A stretch of 39,602 nucleotides of DNA from assembly GCF_001039355.2 (NCBI RefSeq), contig NW_019775658.1, forward strand, positions 624,455 through 664,056. Direction: 5' to 3'. Source of the DNA: Lingula anatina. Its lineage: Eukaryota; Brachiopoda; Lingulata; Lingulida; Lingulidae. Shown here piece after piece: positions 30,301 to 39,602 of the stretch (its first letter is position 1; the number at the start of each line of letters is the position of its first letter). Both the position numbers and the translations under genes were made by a program. A model generated the notes under the pieces. The model saw only the letters and a program-made list of their open reading frames with translations, searched no databases and had not been told where the DNA came from.

Positions 30301-33300
30301 GACTTTTTTTTTTCAGCAAGCTAGCTAATATTTACTAAATTCAATTCAATGACAAATTGTCAGGAATTATTTTCTTGTAGTAATTGTTGAATAATTTCAG
30401 CCATTGAAAATTCAACAATCAATTTTGAAACCAGTAGAGCTTTCTTGGTTCAGTTAAGCATCATCAAATGCACCCCACTTCCCTAGAGTCACACCCACAC
30501 CCTCAGTGCAGCAGCAACCATCCCCCCCAGTTCCACATAACTACAATCCCCCCAGCACTGTATACCTCCTTAGCTTCATGTGAGGCAAGCGGCGAAGTCT
30601 CGTCATGGTGGGTGACTTCACTGTCTGGAGAAGGCTCAGCTGCTGGTGCATCGTGCTCCGCATGTGATTTCTAGTGGTACACAGTTGGTATAATTATTCA
30701 GTGTGTGTGTGTGTGTGTGTGTGCGTGTGTGTACATGTGTGTCACAGTGTAGTCCTTTGCTGCAGGTATAACTATTACGTACAATACATGAATGCAAGTT
30801 CAATTAAATAAATAGTGCTCGTTTCTATAAATTAAATTCTCCAAACATATTTTTAATTTCAGACTGGATACTTATCTATTTTTAAAATGCACTATTTTTC
30901 AATTTATTATTTCCCACTCAATTTATTATTTCCCACATTCTCACTCAATCCGATTTCCTTATAGTCAATAAACAATCTCCCATTCCCATAATCTATATGA
31001 CTAGTTCAAGGCATGTTTTTTCCCAGCAAATAAATTTCTAATACATGAAACGCCTCAACATTGTCTTAATTTACCATATAAGAAGCCCTGATGGAGGGGC
31101 TGAACTTGAGCAGCAGAGGTTTGGTCAGCAACATCCAGGGAACACACAGCAGGGCAAGCAGGACTAAGATGATCTGGAACACCTGTTGACCTTGGCCTTC
31201 CTGTAATGAAGAAATACATCAGGTAAGTTGTATTCTAGGCTTCTCAAAAATTTTAAGATTTTCTTGGTCACCAGAACAGCAATAGGATTCCTTAAGGGGT
31301 TTTTTACTTATTAATTTTTTTATATTTTTCTATTTTACACCACTTAATACTGGATATCATCTCAAATTTAAGTATGTACCATTATCAAAGAAAAAAAACT
31401 TTTAAATCAGAAATTATGATAGTTAAAACCAAATACATGGAGTAGCAGAAACATGTTCATCATAGCTTATTTTTTTTACATGTTAAACAGGTGAAAAAGT
31501 CAAGGACTTTTTCATTTCTGTGTATGTGTTATTTCTTGACAAAAAGTGCATTAAGTACTCATAGTTTTCAATCTTATACAACTATCAGCCATGGATCACC
31601 CACATAATGTAATGTGTCACAGTCAGTAAAGGAATTTCACAGAAATGTCTCTTTTATAGAATGCTTTTCATTCAATTCTTCAGAAAGAAAATGACAGAAT
31701 ATAGAAATTTGAAATTCTGAACAGAAATTGCTTATAGACTTGGTTTAATCCTTTCATTATATTATTTTTACTATTCACAACAAACAATGTATCATTTTCA
31801 TCAATTCTAAAGTTATACAGGTTAATCCACTACGTCTGCATGTACAAATTTTCAAGAATCATTTCTTAATCAAAATAATTTTGTTTACTTCATAAGGAGT
31901 AAAAAGAGAAATCTTATTCACTTATTGTCAGAGAAGCAGAGAATCATGACTATCAGACAGACATCAGTGTTAACTTTGCAAGGATATGAGCGAGGTGGGT
32001 TGCCTCGCTAAAATCAAAAGCCACCCCCTCCCAAAAAGCCACCTCATTGCTAGACATTTTAATACATTTGGTCAGAGACTTTAAATGTAGGATCTACTGA
32101 TCATCCTTTCCAATTTAATTTGTCAATTTCTTGCACCCCTTTAAACATGCAGTCTACTAAGAAACACTGTAAGAGTGCTTGAAGCTGACATACTGGTCCA
32201 AATTTTAACACCCTCTCCCCCTCACGAATCCTGTACAAATAATTGACCTAAGGTGGTAGTTATGTCTCCTGTAGGGACATAATATAAGCCAAGGAAATGT
32301 GGGAGGTTTCTGGGTGGATATGCACCTCAACCAGACAAGTGTATCAGGGGAAGATCAGATAATATTTTGAAGCAGTTTTCACTGCATAACTGCAGTAGAA
32401 AACTGTAATATCAATACCTCTTGTGTAACATCACCATTGTTTATAACGAAGAAGCTTGCCTGAAATATGTTTCAAAATTTGCATGGTTATCAATAACTTT
32501 CAAAAAATTAAAAAAAAAAAAAAAAAAAAAAAGACAATGGACAAACACAAAAATAAACACTGAGCCTACTGCTTACAAACAAAGATTAATAAATAAAGGT
32601 AAATTAACAAACAGATAAAAAATAAATATTCAACAGAACAAACAAATAAAGCATCTTAATAAACACAGCATAGTATAAATGAGTTGCTGGGTCTGTGTTG
32701 TTTTCTACTTACAGCTCCTCCATACCAAGTGATAGTACTGCAGGCTGCTTGGCCTCTCTTAGGGTAGGTGAACAAGAACATGTTGATCAACCCTAGAAAT
32801 AACAACATGAAAATGACCTTGAAAAAACAACCACTTCATAATTTTTACTATACGTTTTTAATCTTCTGTGGAAGATGAAAACAATGAACTAGTTGAGACA
32901 ATTGGATAAAACAGAAAAAAAACTAAATCAAAGAGCAAAAATAAAGAAAAAAGAAAGATAAAAGTTCAGATCAGTTTTCAGTTTTAAGAGGTTTGTGAGA
33001 CCTTGTCCTGGGGCCCGTTTCCCAAAACAACTTAAGCCCAATAATTGATCCAAGCTGCGAGACCCAACTTAGGTTTAATTCACTGACAATCCACAGTAGT
33101 CCACTTATACAGTATTGGATTAAAACAATTACCATGTCCCTGCAGTAACAAAACAGCCATAGTACTTACAGAACCACCACCTATTCAACTCGTGTCAAAG
33201 TGGACAAAATATAAAGTCTAAAATTTAAGGCTCTATTCCCATAGATTTTAGATCGATCTATCCCCGCGGGGAGTCTCACTAGATTACTTTCAGATAATCC

Positions 33301-36300
33301 GACTTAAATGTCCGTCCTGCCTACTACAAGCTGTAAGAGGGTAATTAACTTTCGTGTCCGCCCGGCTGACAGTTATTTGACGTGAACCTCCAGGGAGTTA
33401 GGTCGATCTAAAGTAGGTCGATCTTATCTATGGAAATGGGGTGTAAGACCAGTTTTCAGCTGGCCATAGCTCTTTTTGTGACCCAGGCGCCCTAGTCTAG
33501 CACTAAAACACACACTAACCAATGAGCAGACTGGGTGCACAGTTGGTGTTCATCCCATTGTCAATGGCATTGAAGACAAACCACTTGACAAAGACGAGGA
33601 GGACCAGGTAGCCGAACATACACAGCAGGAACAGCACCTGAGGAATGAACTCGCAAAATATGCTCAGCTTGTTCTTGAAATGCCTGGAATATGCAAAAAT
33701 ACATACAATGAACAAATTTTATAAAAATAATAATAATAATTATAAACAAATAAATAAAACAAACACATTAAATGTCTGTGTAAAAACTTTCATACCTGAA
33801 AAAAGGCAATATTATGAATCCTAGACAATAATGACAATCAATAAAACTCCATTATTTCTCAATTTTGTTTTCCTTTTAGGATTACCAATATTATAATTTA
33901 CACATTAGACAATTAATGTACTGCAGAGAGATAGCAAACATTACAGAATCATTTAGACCGCATAACACTACCATTACTATTTGTAATTATTTTTTTTTAG
34001 CAAAGATGTGAGACAAAACTGTCCCTCCCCCCACCCCTCCTCATAATGACAAACAACTCACATGTGGTTAAACAGTCCTAACCAGACCCCAAACATCATC
34101 TGAAACACGCCCATGATGATAGACAGCTTCATCTTAAAGGAGTTGGTGTAAGTGATCTTGTTCTCAGCCAACTGCCATACCTGAAAAATAATGGAAAAGT
34201 ATAGGTCTTGGGAGTAAATAATTATAGGGATTGTACTGGTCAATTTCTATTTGAAGTAGATAAAGAGGAGTGAAGATGTGTCATATTGAGGGATTCAGTC
34301 ATGCAAGTATTGAAACTCATACAGTTTGCCCTTCTTTACAGAGAGCATCACCACTCAATCATGTACTCATTCTTTAGTCATATTTGCATCTGATCAAGCC
34401 TGCCTGATTTGAGGGTCAATAAGTGCAGTTAGGGGTCAATGGGTGCAACGTGTGGTCAGTGAAAGTTTTCCCACTTACTGGATCTATTCCAAATGGGTAG
34501 ACCCCCCTGGTGAAGTAGGCTGTCATGTTGGGGTCACCCTGCAGCTGGCTGGGAAAGTGCTTCAGGCTCCGGGTGCCATTCCTGAAACATTCCAGTTATA
34601 TAATTAAATATATAAATTATGTGCTCTATATATATAAAGGAAGTTTGACAGATATTAAAGTAAAAATTGTGAGCTAGATTCAGTATTAATTACTAGCAAC
34701 CTAAACAATGATCAATTTTTCGTTTTTTAGAAAAAGATCAATGCTAACCTTTTCACAGAAAATATTACGCAAAAATAAAAGAATTATTTTGCTACGATGA
34801 TCATAGCCTGTTATGTACAAAATCTTTACTGTATGCTCTCCATTAAAAAAACTTACACTACGAATTCACTTTCAGGCACCGTCCAAGAAGAACCAAATAT
34901 ATTGGTGGACCTGGAGAAGATGTCGTTGTAGATCATACCGGAGTAACAGGAGAACAAGCCCATCATCATAATGATGTAACGCCCACCGAAGAACGTGTTT
35001 GCAATCTGGAAATACAAGACATTCACTATATGCTATCATTTCTGTTTGGGGGGAAAACATAAAAACAGATAAGCAATGGTAACTAAGTGGTAGCCCCTGT
35101 ATATGAAAAAATGGACGCTTTCTTATATTTGCACAAGCTTGCCATTTTTTGTGATCATAATAGGGCATGGTATGAAACAAAAAATCTACCTAAAATGATG
35201 TCTTTTTAACTTTTTAAACACACACACTAACAATGAAGGAATTTTTCAACTGACTCATTTCCAACTATTTGTTTCCTGACAGAAAACCTCACCTCATCAT
35301 CCAACTTGGAGGCCATGATCTGTTTCTCCTTGATGACGAGAACCAGGGCAAACAGGAACATAACGAACCCGTGACCTGCGTCTCCAAACATGAGAGAGAA
35401 CAGAAAGGGGAAGGTGATGATGGTATACGGAGCTGAAATAAAAGACAAGAACGTAAACAATCCACGGCCTGCATCTCCAAACATGAGAGAAAAGGAAAAG
35501 GAAAGTGATGGTGATAAAATTAACTGAAAAATGTTAAGAAGAAAACAAAGAAGTCAAAACTTGCATCCCTAAACAATAATAACAGGAATATAATTGATTA
35601 TTACCCTCACTGGCCTTATTGTAATTATTATTGTCATAATGATTGTCATAAGCATGTTTATGATTATCATTCCATCTATTTTTAGTATTGAATTTAAACA
35701 TGAGAAGGTGGTGAACAATATAATGGTGAGATTTAATATTACATAACATGCCTTTATTACATAATAGATATATTAGATTTCAGTGAATACATACTTGGGT
35801 TCATCTCCCCGTATGTGTTCACACCATAGGCATCAATGATGCTCTGAAAGGCGCCAGTGAACTTGTTGGTCTTGTGGTAGGTGGGAGGCGCCTCCTTGGT
35901 GGTCATACGGTTCAGGATAGATGGAACACTGCTGCCACTGCGGTCCTGAGGTGCCACAAATACAAACAATTAAGAGCTCAGTTTAAGTAAACTGTGATAG
36001 CTCTCAATGTAATATGCGGATGAGGTAAAGAATATAGGCCTTGGCCGTCTCTGTGCCATTTATTTACTCATTTTTGTCATTTTTCTTTTTTGATTTTTTG
36101 GGCTATTGGCTCAGAAAACTTGATAACTTTTCTTCTTCATAGGAAATATTCTGAAATCTAAATCTTAACTCTTAAAAGCATTATCTTTTAATTCAAACTT
36201 TTGTTTCCACATGTCTTATATCACGCAAGAGGCACAGAGACATGAGCAGTGCCACTTTTAACAAAATAAATCATCATTATTAGTGACAGCATATCACTTA

Positions 36301-39300
36301 CAGGCAAAGACAAAATCACATGAATACAATCATGGTTACATAACACTTCATTTAAGGCTCAGGCTGAATTCCACAAGAGATTCACATAAATCCTGCACTA
36401 TATATAATCCAGTGTCTGTGTAACACTTACAGTGCCCCTCCTGAGGGCCAGCTGTATCTTGTCCAGTTCAGCCACTGGGCACCAACACTCAGCAATCAGA
36501 CACTTCTGGGTGACGTCCAGGTTAAACATGTTCAGGGTGTGGTAGATGGCCTTGATCTTCTTCACTTTCACAAACCAGTTCTTAATGTTCTTAGCAGCAG
36601 CCACAAGCACACGGTGGCGGTGGTCCTGGGTTTGACCAAGCACCTGAGGGNAAAGGTCAAATCCAAGGGCATATTTGAAATCTCCACATATGACTTTCGG
36701 TCAGTTGTCTGTAGAAATTTTTCCCATAATTCCTTCCGTAGGGTAGATAATTGGCATTGAATTTTCAAAAATTTTGACAAAGGTGCAATTCAACGAGTGT
36801 CACGCCCAGGTCAATGCACCGACTGAGACAAAAAAACTTGGGGGTTCAAGTTGAGGTTATATGTGACCTAAATCCAAAAGATGGAGACAGGGGTCCTTGC
36901 GGTCTAGGAGGAGAAGCGGTAACGGTGACTTGTATCCGGCGCCAGTACGCGGAGCCGGCGGAGCAAACGGAGCCAATGGAGCCGGCGGAGCCGCAGGAGC
37001 CGGCGGAGCCGGACGAGACGGGTCGGGACTAAAACCATGAGTACCGCCAGCGTACACGCTGGTGGTACTAATAAGCCATGGTGACTAAGTGGTAGCCCAT
37101 GTATATGAAAAAATGGACGCTTTCTTATATTTGCACAAGCTTGCCATATTTGTGATCATAATAGGGCAAGATATGAAACAAAAAATCTACCTAAAATGAT
37201 GTTTTTTTTTTAACTTTTTAAACACACACGCACGCAAGCACGCACGCACACACACACTTAATGAAGGAATTTTTCAACTGACTCATTTCCAACTGTTTGT
37301 TTCCTGACAGAAAACCTCACCTCATCATCCAACTTGGAGGCCATGATCTGTTTCTCCTTGATGACGAGAACCAGGGCAAACAGGAACATAACGAACCCGT
37401 GACCTGCGTCTCCAAACATGAGAGAGAACAGAAAGGGGAAGGTGATGATGGTATACGGAGCTGAAATAAAAGACAAGAATGTAAAACAATCCATGGCCTG
37501 TATCTCCAAACATGAGAGAAAAGGAAAAGGACAGTGATGGTGATAAAATTAACTGAAAAATGTTAAGAAGAAAACAAAGAAGTCAAAACTTGCATCCCTA
37601 AGCAATAATAACAGGGGTATAATTGATTATTACCCTCACTGGCCTTATCGTAATTATTATTGTCATAATGATTGTCATAAGCATGTTTATGATTATCATT
37701 TTATCTATTTTTAGTATTGAATTTAAACATGAGAAGGTGGTGAGCAATATAATGGTGAGATTTAACATTACATAACATGCCTTTATTACATAATAGATAG
37801 ATATTAGATTTCATTGAATACATACTTGGGTTCATCTCCCCGTATGTGTTCACACCATAGGCATCAATGATGCTCTGAAAGGCGCCAGTGAACTTGTTGG
37901 TCTTGTGGTAGGTGGGAGGCGCCTCCTTGGTGGTCATACGGTTCAGGATAGATGGAACACTGCTGCCACTGCGGTCCTGAGGTGCCACAAATACAAACAA
38001 TTAAGAGCTCAGTTTAAGTAAACTGTGATAGCTCTCAATGTAATATGCGGATGAGGTAAAGAATATAGGCCTTGGCCGTCTCTGTGCCATTTATTTACTC
38101 ATTTTTGTCATTTTTCTTTTTTGATTTTTTGGGCTATTGGCTCAGAAAACTTGATAACTTTTCTTCTTCATAGGAAATATTCTGAAATCTAAATCTTAAC
38201 TCTTAAAAGCATTATCTTTTAATTCAAACTTTTGTTTCCACATGTCTTATATCACGCAAGAGGCACAGAGACATGAGCAGTGCCACTTTTAACAAAATAA
38301 ATCATCATTATTAGTGACAGCATATCACTTACAGGCAAAGACAAAATCACATGAATACAATCATGGTTACATAACACTTCATTTAAGGCTCAGGCTGAAT
38401 TCCACAAGAGATTCACATAAATCCTGCACTATATATAATCCAGTGTCTGTGTAACACTTACAGTGCCCCTCCTGAGGGCCAGCTGTATCTTGTCCAGTTC
38501 AGCCACTGGGCACCAACACTCAGCAATCAGACACTTCTGGGTGACGTCCAGGTTAAACATGTTCAGGGTGTGGTAGATGGCCTTGATCTTCTTCACTTTC
38601 ACAAACCAGTTCTTAATGTTCTTAGCAGCAGCCACAAGCACACGGTGGCGGTGGTCCTGGGTTTGACCAAGCACCTGAGGGGTAGGAGAGCAAAAACAAT
38701 AGTCTTTACTAATTAATTAATCCACCAAGCCATTCATACTCTGTGTATGTTAGTCCTCCAGTGGGTTATCACATAAAAGAAGTTTTCTTTAATTGATACT
38801 TATATTCTAAAGCCAGGATGAAATTTTGAAAACTACCTTTATCAATTAATCAATTAATTAATAAAATACCCTTTCAGCAATTTAGTACAATAAAAACATC
38901 CTATAGCCACAATCTGTCTTTGTTCCATTGAGACCACTTCACATTATTTCTGGTGAATTTTTCAAGTCCAGAATCAATGCCTCATTGTCCACAGTTTACC
39001 AGCAGAGATATACTTACAGTGTTCAAGTCCTCAATCCGTGTCATCACCCCAATAGCCATCTCTCTCCTCTCTGCTGGGGTCTCTGGGCAGGGGTACAGAG
39101 TGGCACGGAAACTGGAAGCAGAATTATGGAATGGTTTTCAAACTAAACAGAAAACAGTCAACAGTCTGCTGTATAAGCCACCAGTCTGAAGCAACTGACT
39201 TATAAATCTAGTGCCGTACTGATCATTATAAAAGAGAAAGGTATACAGACCAAATAATAACTTACTGCAGGCTGGCCTTGGTTTGCAAAATGTTAAAATT

Positions 39301-39400
39301 ATATTAAGACTACTCACCCCTCACAGATTTTCTTCACTCTGCTCTTCAGCTGGTCTCCTTGGAAGAAGATGATGAAGACAGACTTGTTAACTTGATCTCC
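26352..39400 (-). CDS. ATP6V0A: V-type proton ATPase V0 subunit a (N-terminus outside window)
   Basis: Unique exons: 39400-39318, 39111-39018, 38674-38462, 37976-37826, 37460-37321, 35005-34857, 34581-34479, 34180-34062, 33683-33520, 32792-32713, 31200-31075, 30670-30566, 30182-30045, 27368-27248, 26902-26731 and 26442-26352. They sum to 2049 bp in perfect phase, giving 682 residues plus TAG. The family is usually 830-860 residues, so roughly 150-180 N-terminal residues lie to the right. Recognisable parts are [14 protein letters not shown] and [11 protein letters not shown] in the cytosolic domain, [10 protein letters not shown] at the first membrane helices, [27 protein letters not shown] with the essential proton-channel Arg, and [12 protein letters not shown] with the second conserved Arg. 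The subunit forms the half-channels beside the c-ring that carry protons into organelles or out of the cell. A second copy of three exons lies at 36643-35293. Confidence 0.95.
27369..30044. other. 2.7 kb intron of the V-ATPase gene
   Basis: The intron lies between the acidic-loop exon and the EVFIH exon. It contains poly-T, poly-A and short TAA runs. No coding, RNA or transposon signature was recognised. Confidence 0.65.
30045..30670 (-). CDS. ATP6V0A: V-ATPase a subunit: two related, optional loop exons
   Basis: Exon 30670-30566 (105 bp, [35 protein letters not shown]) and exon 30182-30045 (138 bp, [30 protein letters not shown], then PAPGGAKEE) both start and end at codon boundaries. They share the pattern K.H.E..APA...SE...HHD and an AKE end. 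They encode the acidic, poorly conserved cytosolic loop that precedes [15 protein letters not shown]. The resemblance suggests exon duplication, and the phases allow either or both to be used, so isoforms are likely. Confidence 0.82.
30701..30742. repeat. (GT)n microsatellite
   Basis: About 20 GT units with one GC interruption, in the intron just upstream (minus strand) of loop exon 30670-30566. Confidence 0.95.
31075..32792 (-). CDS. ATP6V0A: V-ATPase a subunit: exons before the variable loop
   Basis: Exon 32792-32713 encodes [18 protein letters not shown] and WYGGA. Exon 31200-31075 encodes [36 protein letters not shown] and IRASYM. The second holds a membrane helix followed by the conserved PWMLL.KPL segment, which leads into the cytosolic loop built by the next two exons. 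It is 126 bp with both ends at codon boundaries. Confidence 0.92.
31201..32712. other. 1.5 kb intron of the V-ATPase gene
   Basis: AT-rich intron with a long poly-A (about 32510-32532) and a small hairpin near 31989-32007 (GCGAGG / CCTCGC). No exon with splice support was found. Confidence 0.6.
33229..33443. mobile_element. Harbinger-like MITE, family B copy 2, flanked by TAA
   Basis: A 215-bp element starts GGCTCTATTCCCATAG and ends ATGGAAATGGGGTG, with TAA on both sides (33226-33228 and 33444-33446). It is the reverse-complement relative of 7890-8104, of identical length, sharing TTTTAGATCGATCTA, GGGGAGTCTCACTAGAT, GTAATTAA and CGTGAACCTCC blocks. It lies in the intron between V-ATPase exons 33683-33520 and 32792-32713. 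Confidence 0.83.
33520..35005 (-). CDS. ATP6V0A: V-ATPase a subunit: membrane-domain exons (middle)
   Basis: Exons 35005-34857 ([20 protein letters not shown] and YNDIFSRS), 34581-34479 ([30 protein letters not shown]), 34180-34062 ([20 protein letters not shown] and GVWLGLFNH) and 33683-33520 ([20 protein letters not shown] and [10 protein letters not shown]). These are helices and lumenal loops of the V0 membrane half. The NGT motif is a candidate lumenal glycosylation site. All junction phases close. Confidence 0.93.
35293..36643 (-). CDS. ATP6V0A: V-ATPase a subunit three-exon cassette, left copy (duplicate)
   Basis: Exons 36643-36431, 35945-35795 and 35432-35293 have the same lengths (213, 151, 140 bp) and the same encoded residues where checked as the right copy, with intact splice sites. 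This copy is continuous with the 3' exons on its left. It ends 7 bp past its first exon at a single N (36651). Introns differ by scattered substitutions and small indels, as expected of alleles or a very recent duplication. If both were spliced together the protein would gain 168 residues in frame, repeating the first membrane helices, which is unlikely to be functional. Confidence 0.88.
35459..35515 (-). pseudogene. Partial copy of V-ATPase exon in the adjoining intron (left cassette)
   Basis: Immediately upstream (minus strand) of exon 35432-35293, the intron contains a degraded copy of that exon, reading [18 protein letters not shown] against [17 protein letters not shown] in the exon. The same remnant is in the other cassette copy near 37488-37545, so it predates that duplication. 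It has no acceptor of its own. Confidence 0.7.
36652..37070. other. Unmatched insert between the two V-ATPase cassette copies
   Basis: About 420 bp has no match to the equivalent intron next to exon 35005-34857. Its right part (36890-37070) is GC-rich, with repeated GAGCCGGCG words and a 28-bp near-perfect palindrome at 37041-37068 (GTACC.CCAGCG / CGCTGG.GGTAC). An open frame through it is a simple repeat (EPAEP on one strand, PAPPAP on the other) and is not called as a gene. The likely nature is part of a transposon inserted in the intron of one haplotype. Confidence 0.6.
37041..37068. repeat. 28-bp near-perfect palindrome
   Basis: GTACCGCCAGCGTACACGCT continues as GGTGGTAC. The arms pair with one G/T mismatch on each side and a 4-base centre (TACA). 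It lies just before the point where homology to the left cassette copy begins, so it may be a transposon terminus. Confidence 0.85.
37321..38674 (-). CDS. ATP6V0A: V-ATPase a subunit three-exon cassette, right copy
   Basis: Exons 38674-38462 ([13 protein letters not shown] through [13 protein letters not shown]), 37976-37826 ([20 protein letters not shown] through YGEMNP) and 37460-37321 ([20 protein letters not shown] through SKLDDE). Total 504 bp, starting and ending at codon boundaries. This copy is continuous with the 5' exons on its right, so it is the one physically linked to the N-terminal part. Its left neighbour is the GC-rich island rather than the normal next intron. Confidence 0.9.
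39018..39400 (-). CDS. ATP6V0A: V-ATPase a subunit: first two visible exons (cytosolic domain)
   Basis: Exon 39400-39318 encodes [20 protein letters not shown] and VKKICEG. Exon 39111-39018 encodes [18 protein letters not shown] and TRIEDLNT. Both are highly conserved in the family and belong to the N-terminal cytosolic arm that contacts the V1 stalk. The sequence from 39401 to the window end is intron, so upstream exons are outside. Confidence 0.93.
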
Positions 39401-39602
39401 CTGCAATGCGAAATATACACATTTTCATAACTGGAATAAGAGAGATAATGAAGAGTTGCAAATTCTACATAAAATATGCCCATCTCATTACTAGCATTTG
39501 CAAGTTTGATAATGTCACTTAATAACTAACAAAAACTGTATTCAAAGTTGTGAAAAGTAAGTTTTTAAGTATTTCAAATGGCTTCTTTGATAAGTTGTGA
39601 AA

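Larger units (their letters stand above)
35069..38681. repeat. Direct duplication of about 1.6 kb in the V-ATPase gene
   Basis: 35069-36650 and 37071-38681 are near-identical over exons and introns. Length difference comes mainly from intron indels such as the CA/GC-rich microsatellite at 37221-37258. The interval between the copies is one N plus about 420 bp with no counterpart elsewhere in the window. Confidence 0.93.

Noticed and set aside
36814-37032. Plus-strand frame ending in EPAEP repeats and the antisense PAPPAP frame
   Set aside because: Simple GAGCCGGCG repeat translated in both directions. No conserved domain and it lies in the unmatched insert.
37041-37068. 28-bp palindrome as a transcription terminator
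   Set aside because: Eukaryotic genes do not use such hairpins for polymerase II termination, no U-tract follows, and it lies mid-gene.
1-39602. tRNA or rRNA genes
   Set aside because: A read-through for TTCRA-loop and acceptor-stem patterns found none that folds convincingly; a covariance-model scan would be decisive.

Overview
This is nuclear DNA from an intron-rich, AT-rich animal genome. All recognisable coding sequence is on the minus strand and is split into short exons (40-260 bp) bounded by GT/AG sites. The domain content (SEA/EGF membrane mucin, an ERICH2-like protein, a V-ATPase a subunit) and the many small DNA-transposon relics fit a non-vertebrate metazoan, probably marine (mollusc, lancelet, echinoderm or similar). 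The sequence does not settle the phylum. An 840-N gap and a lone N mark a draft assembly that may contain uncollapsed haplotypes.

Layout, left to right, all three genes read right to left. (1) 1-13592: a transmembrane mucin-like gene. It has a signal peptide, a Ser/Thr-rich region built from one long and four short phase-1 exons, an EGF, a calcium-binding EGF, a three-exon SEA domain with a G-S cleavage motif, three more EGF modules and the start of a membrane segment; the 3' end lies left of the window. (2) 13593-16719: intergenic, nothing coding recognised. (3) 16720-24080: an ERICH2-like gene, 13 coding exons whose lengths sum to exactly 332 codons. Its first intron holds the assembly gap and two kinds of transposon. 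(4) 24081-26351: intergenic sequence plus a probable V-ATPase 3' UTR. (5) 26352-39400: the V-ATPase V0 subunit a gene, exons for the C-terminal 682 residues, with the N-terminus beyond the right edge. A three-exon stretch is present twice (35069-36650 and 37071-38681), separated by an N and a foreign-looking GC-rich island.

The most interesting content is mobile DNA. There is a 614-bp element with 77-bp terminal inverted repeats that carries a captured RecQ-type helicase fragment (Q-motif-like and Walker A), and whose two ends each hold an outward-facing ATG plus splice donor. A foldback family of about 170 bp has two copies with different perfect 8-bp target duplications. A 215-bp Harbinger-like family has two copies, each flanked by TAA. 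The two contig ends around the N gap look like the two ends of one helicase-bearing insertion, since the outer flanks share an 8-bp direct repeat.

The three genes show no functional link. The mucin would act at the cell surface, the ERICH2-like protein has no known biochemical role, and the a subunit moves protons in acidified membranes. I saw no operon, CRISPR array, tRNA or rRNA.
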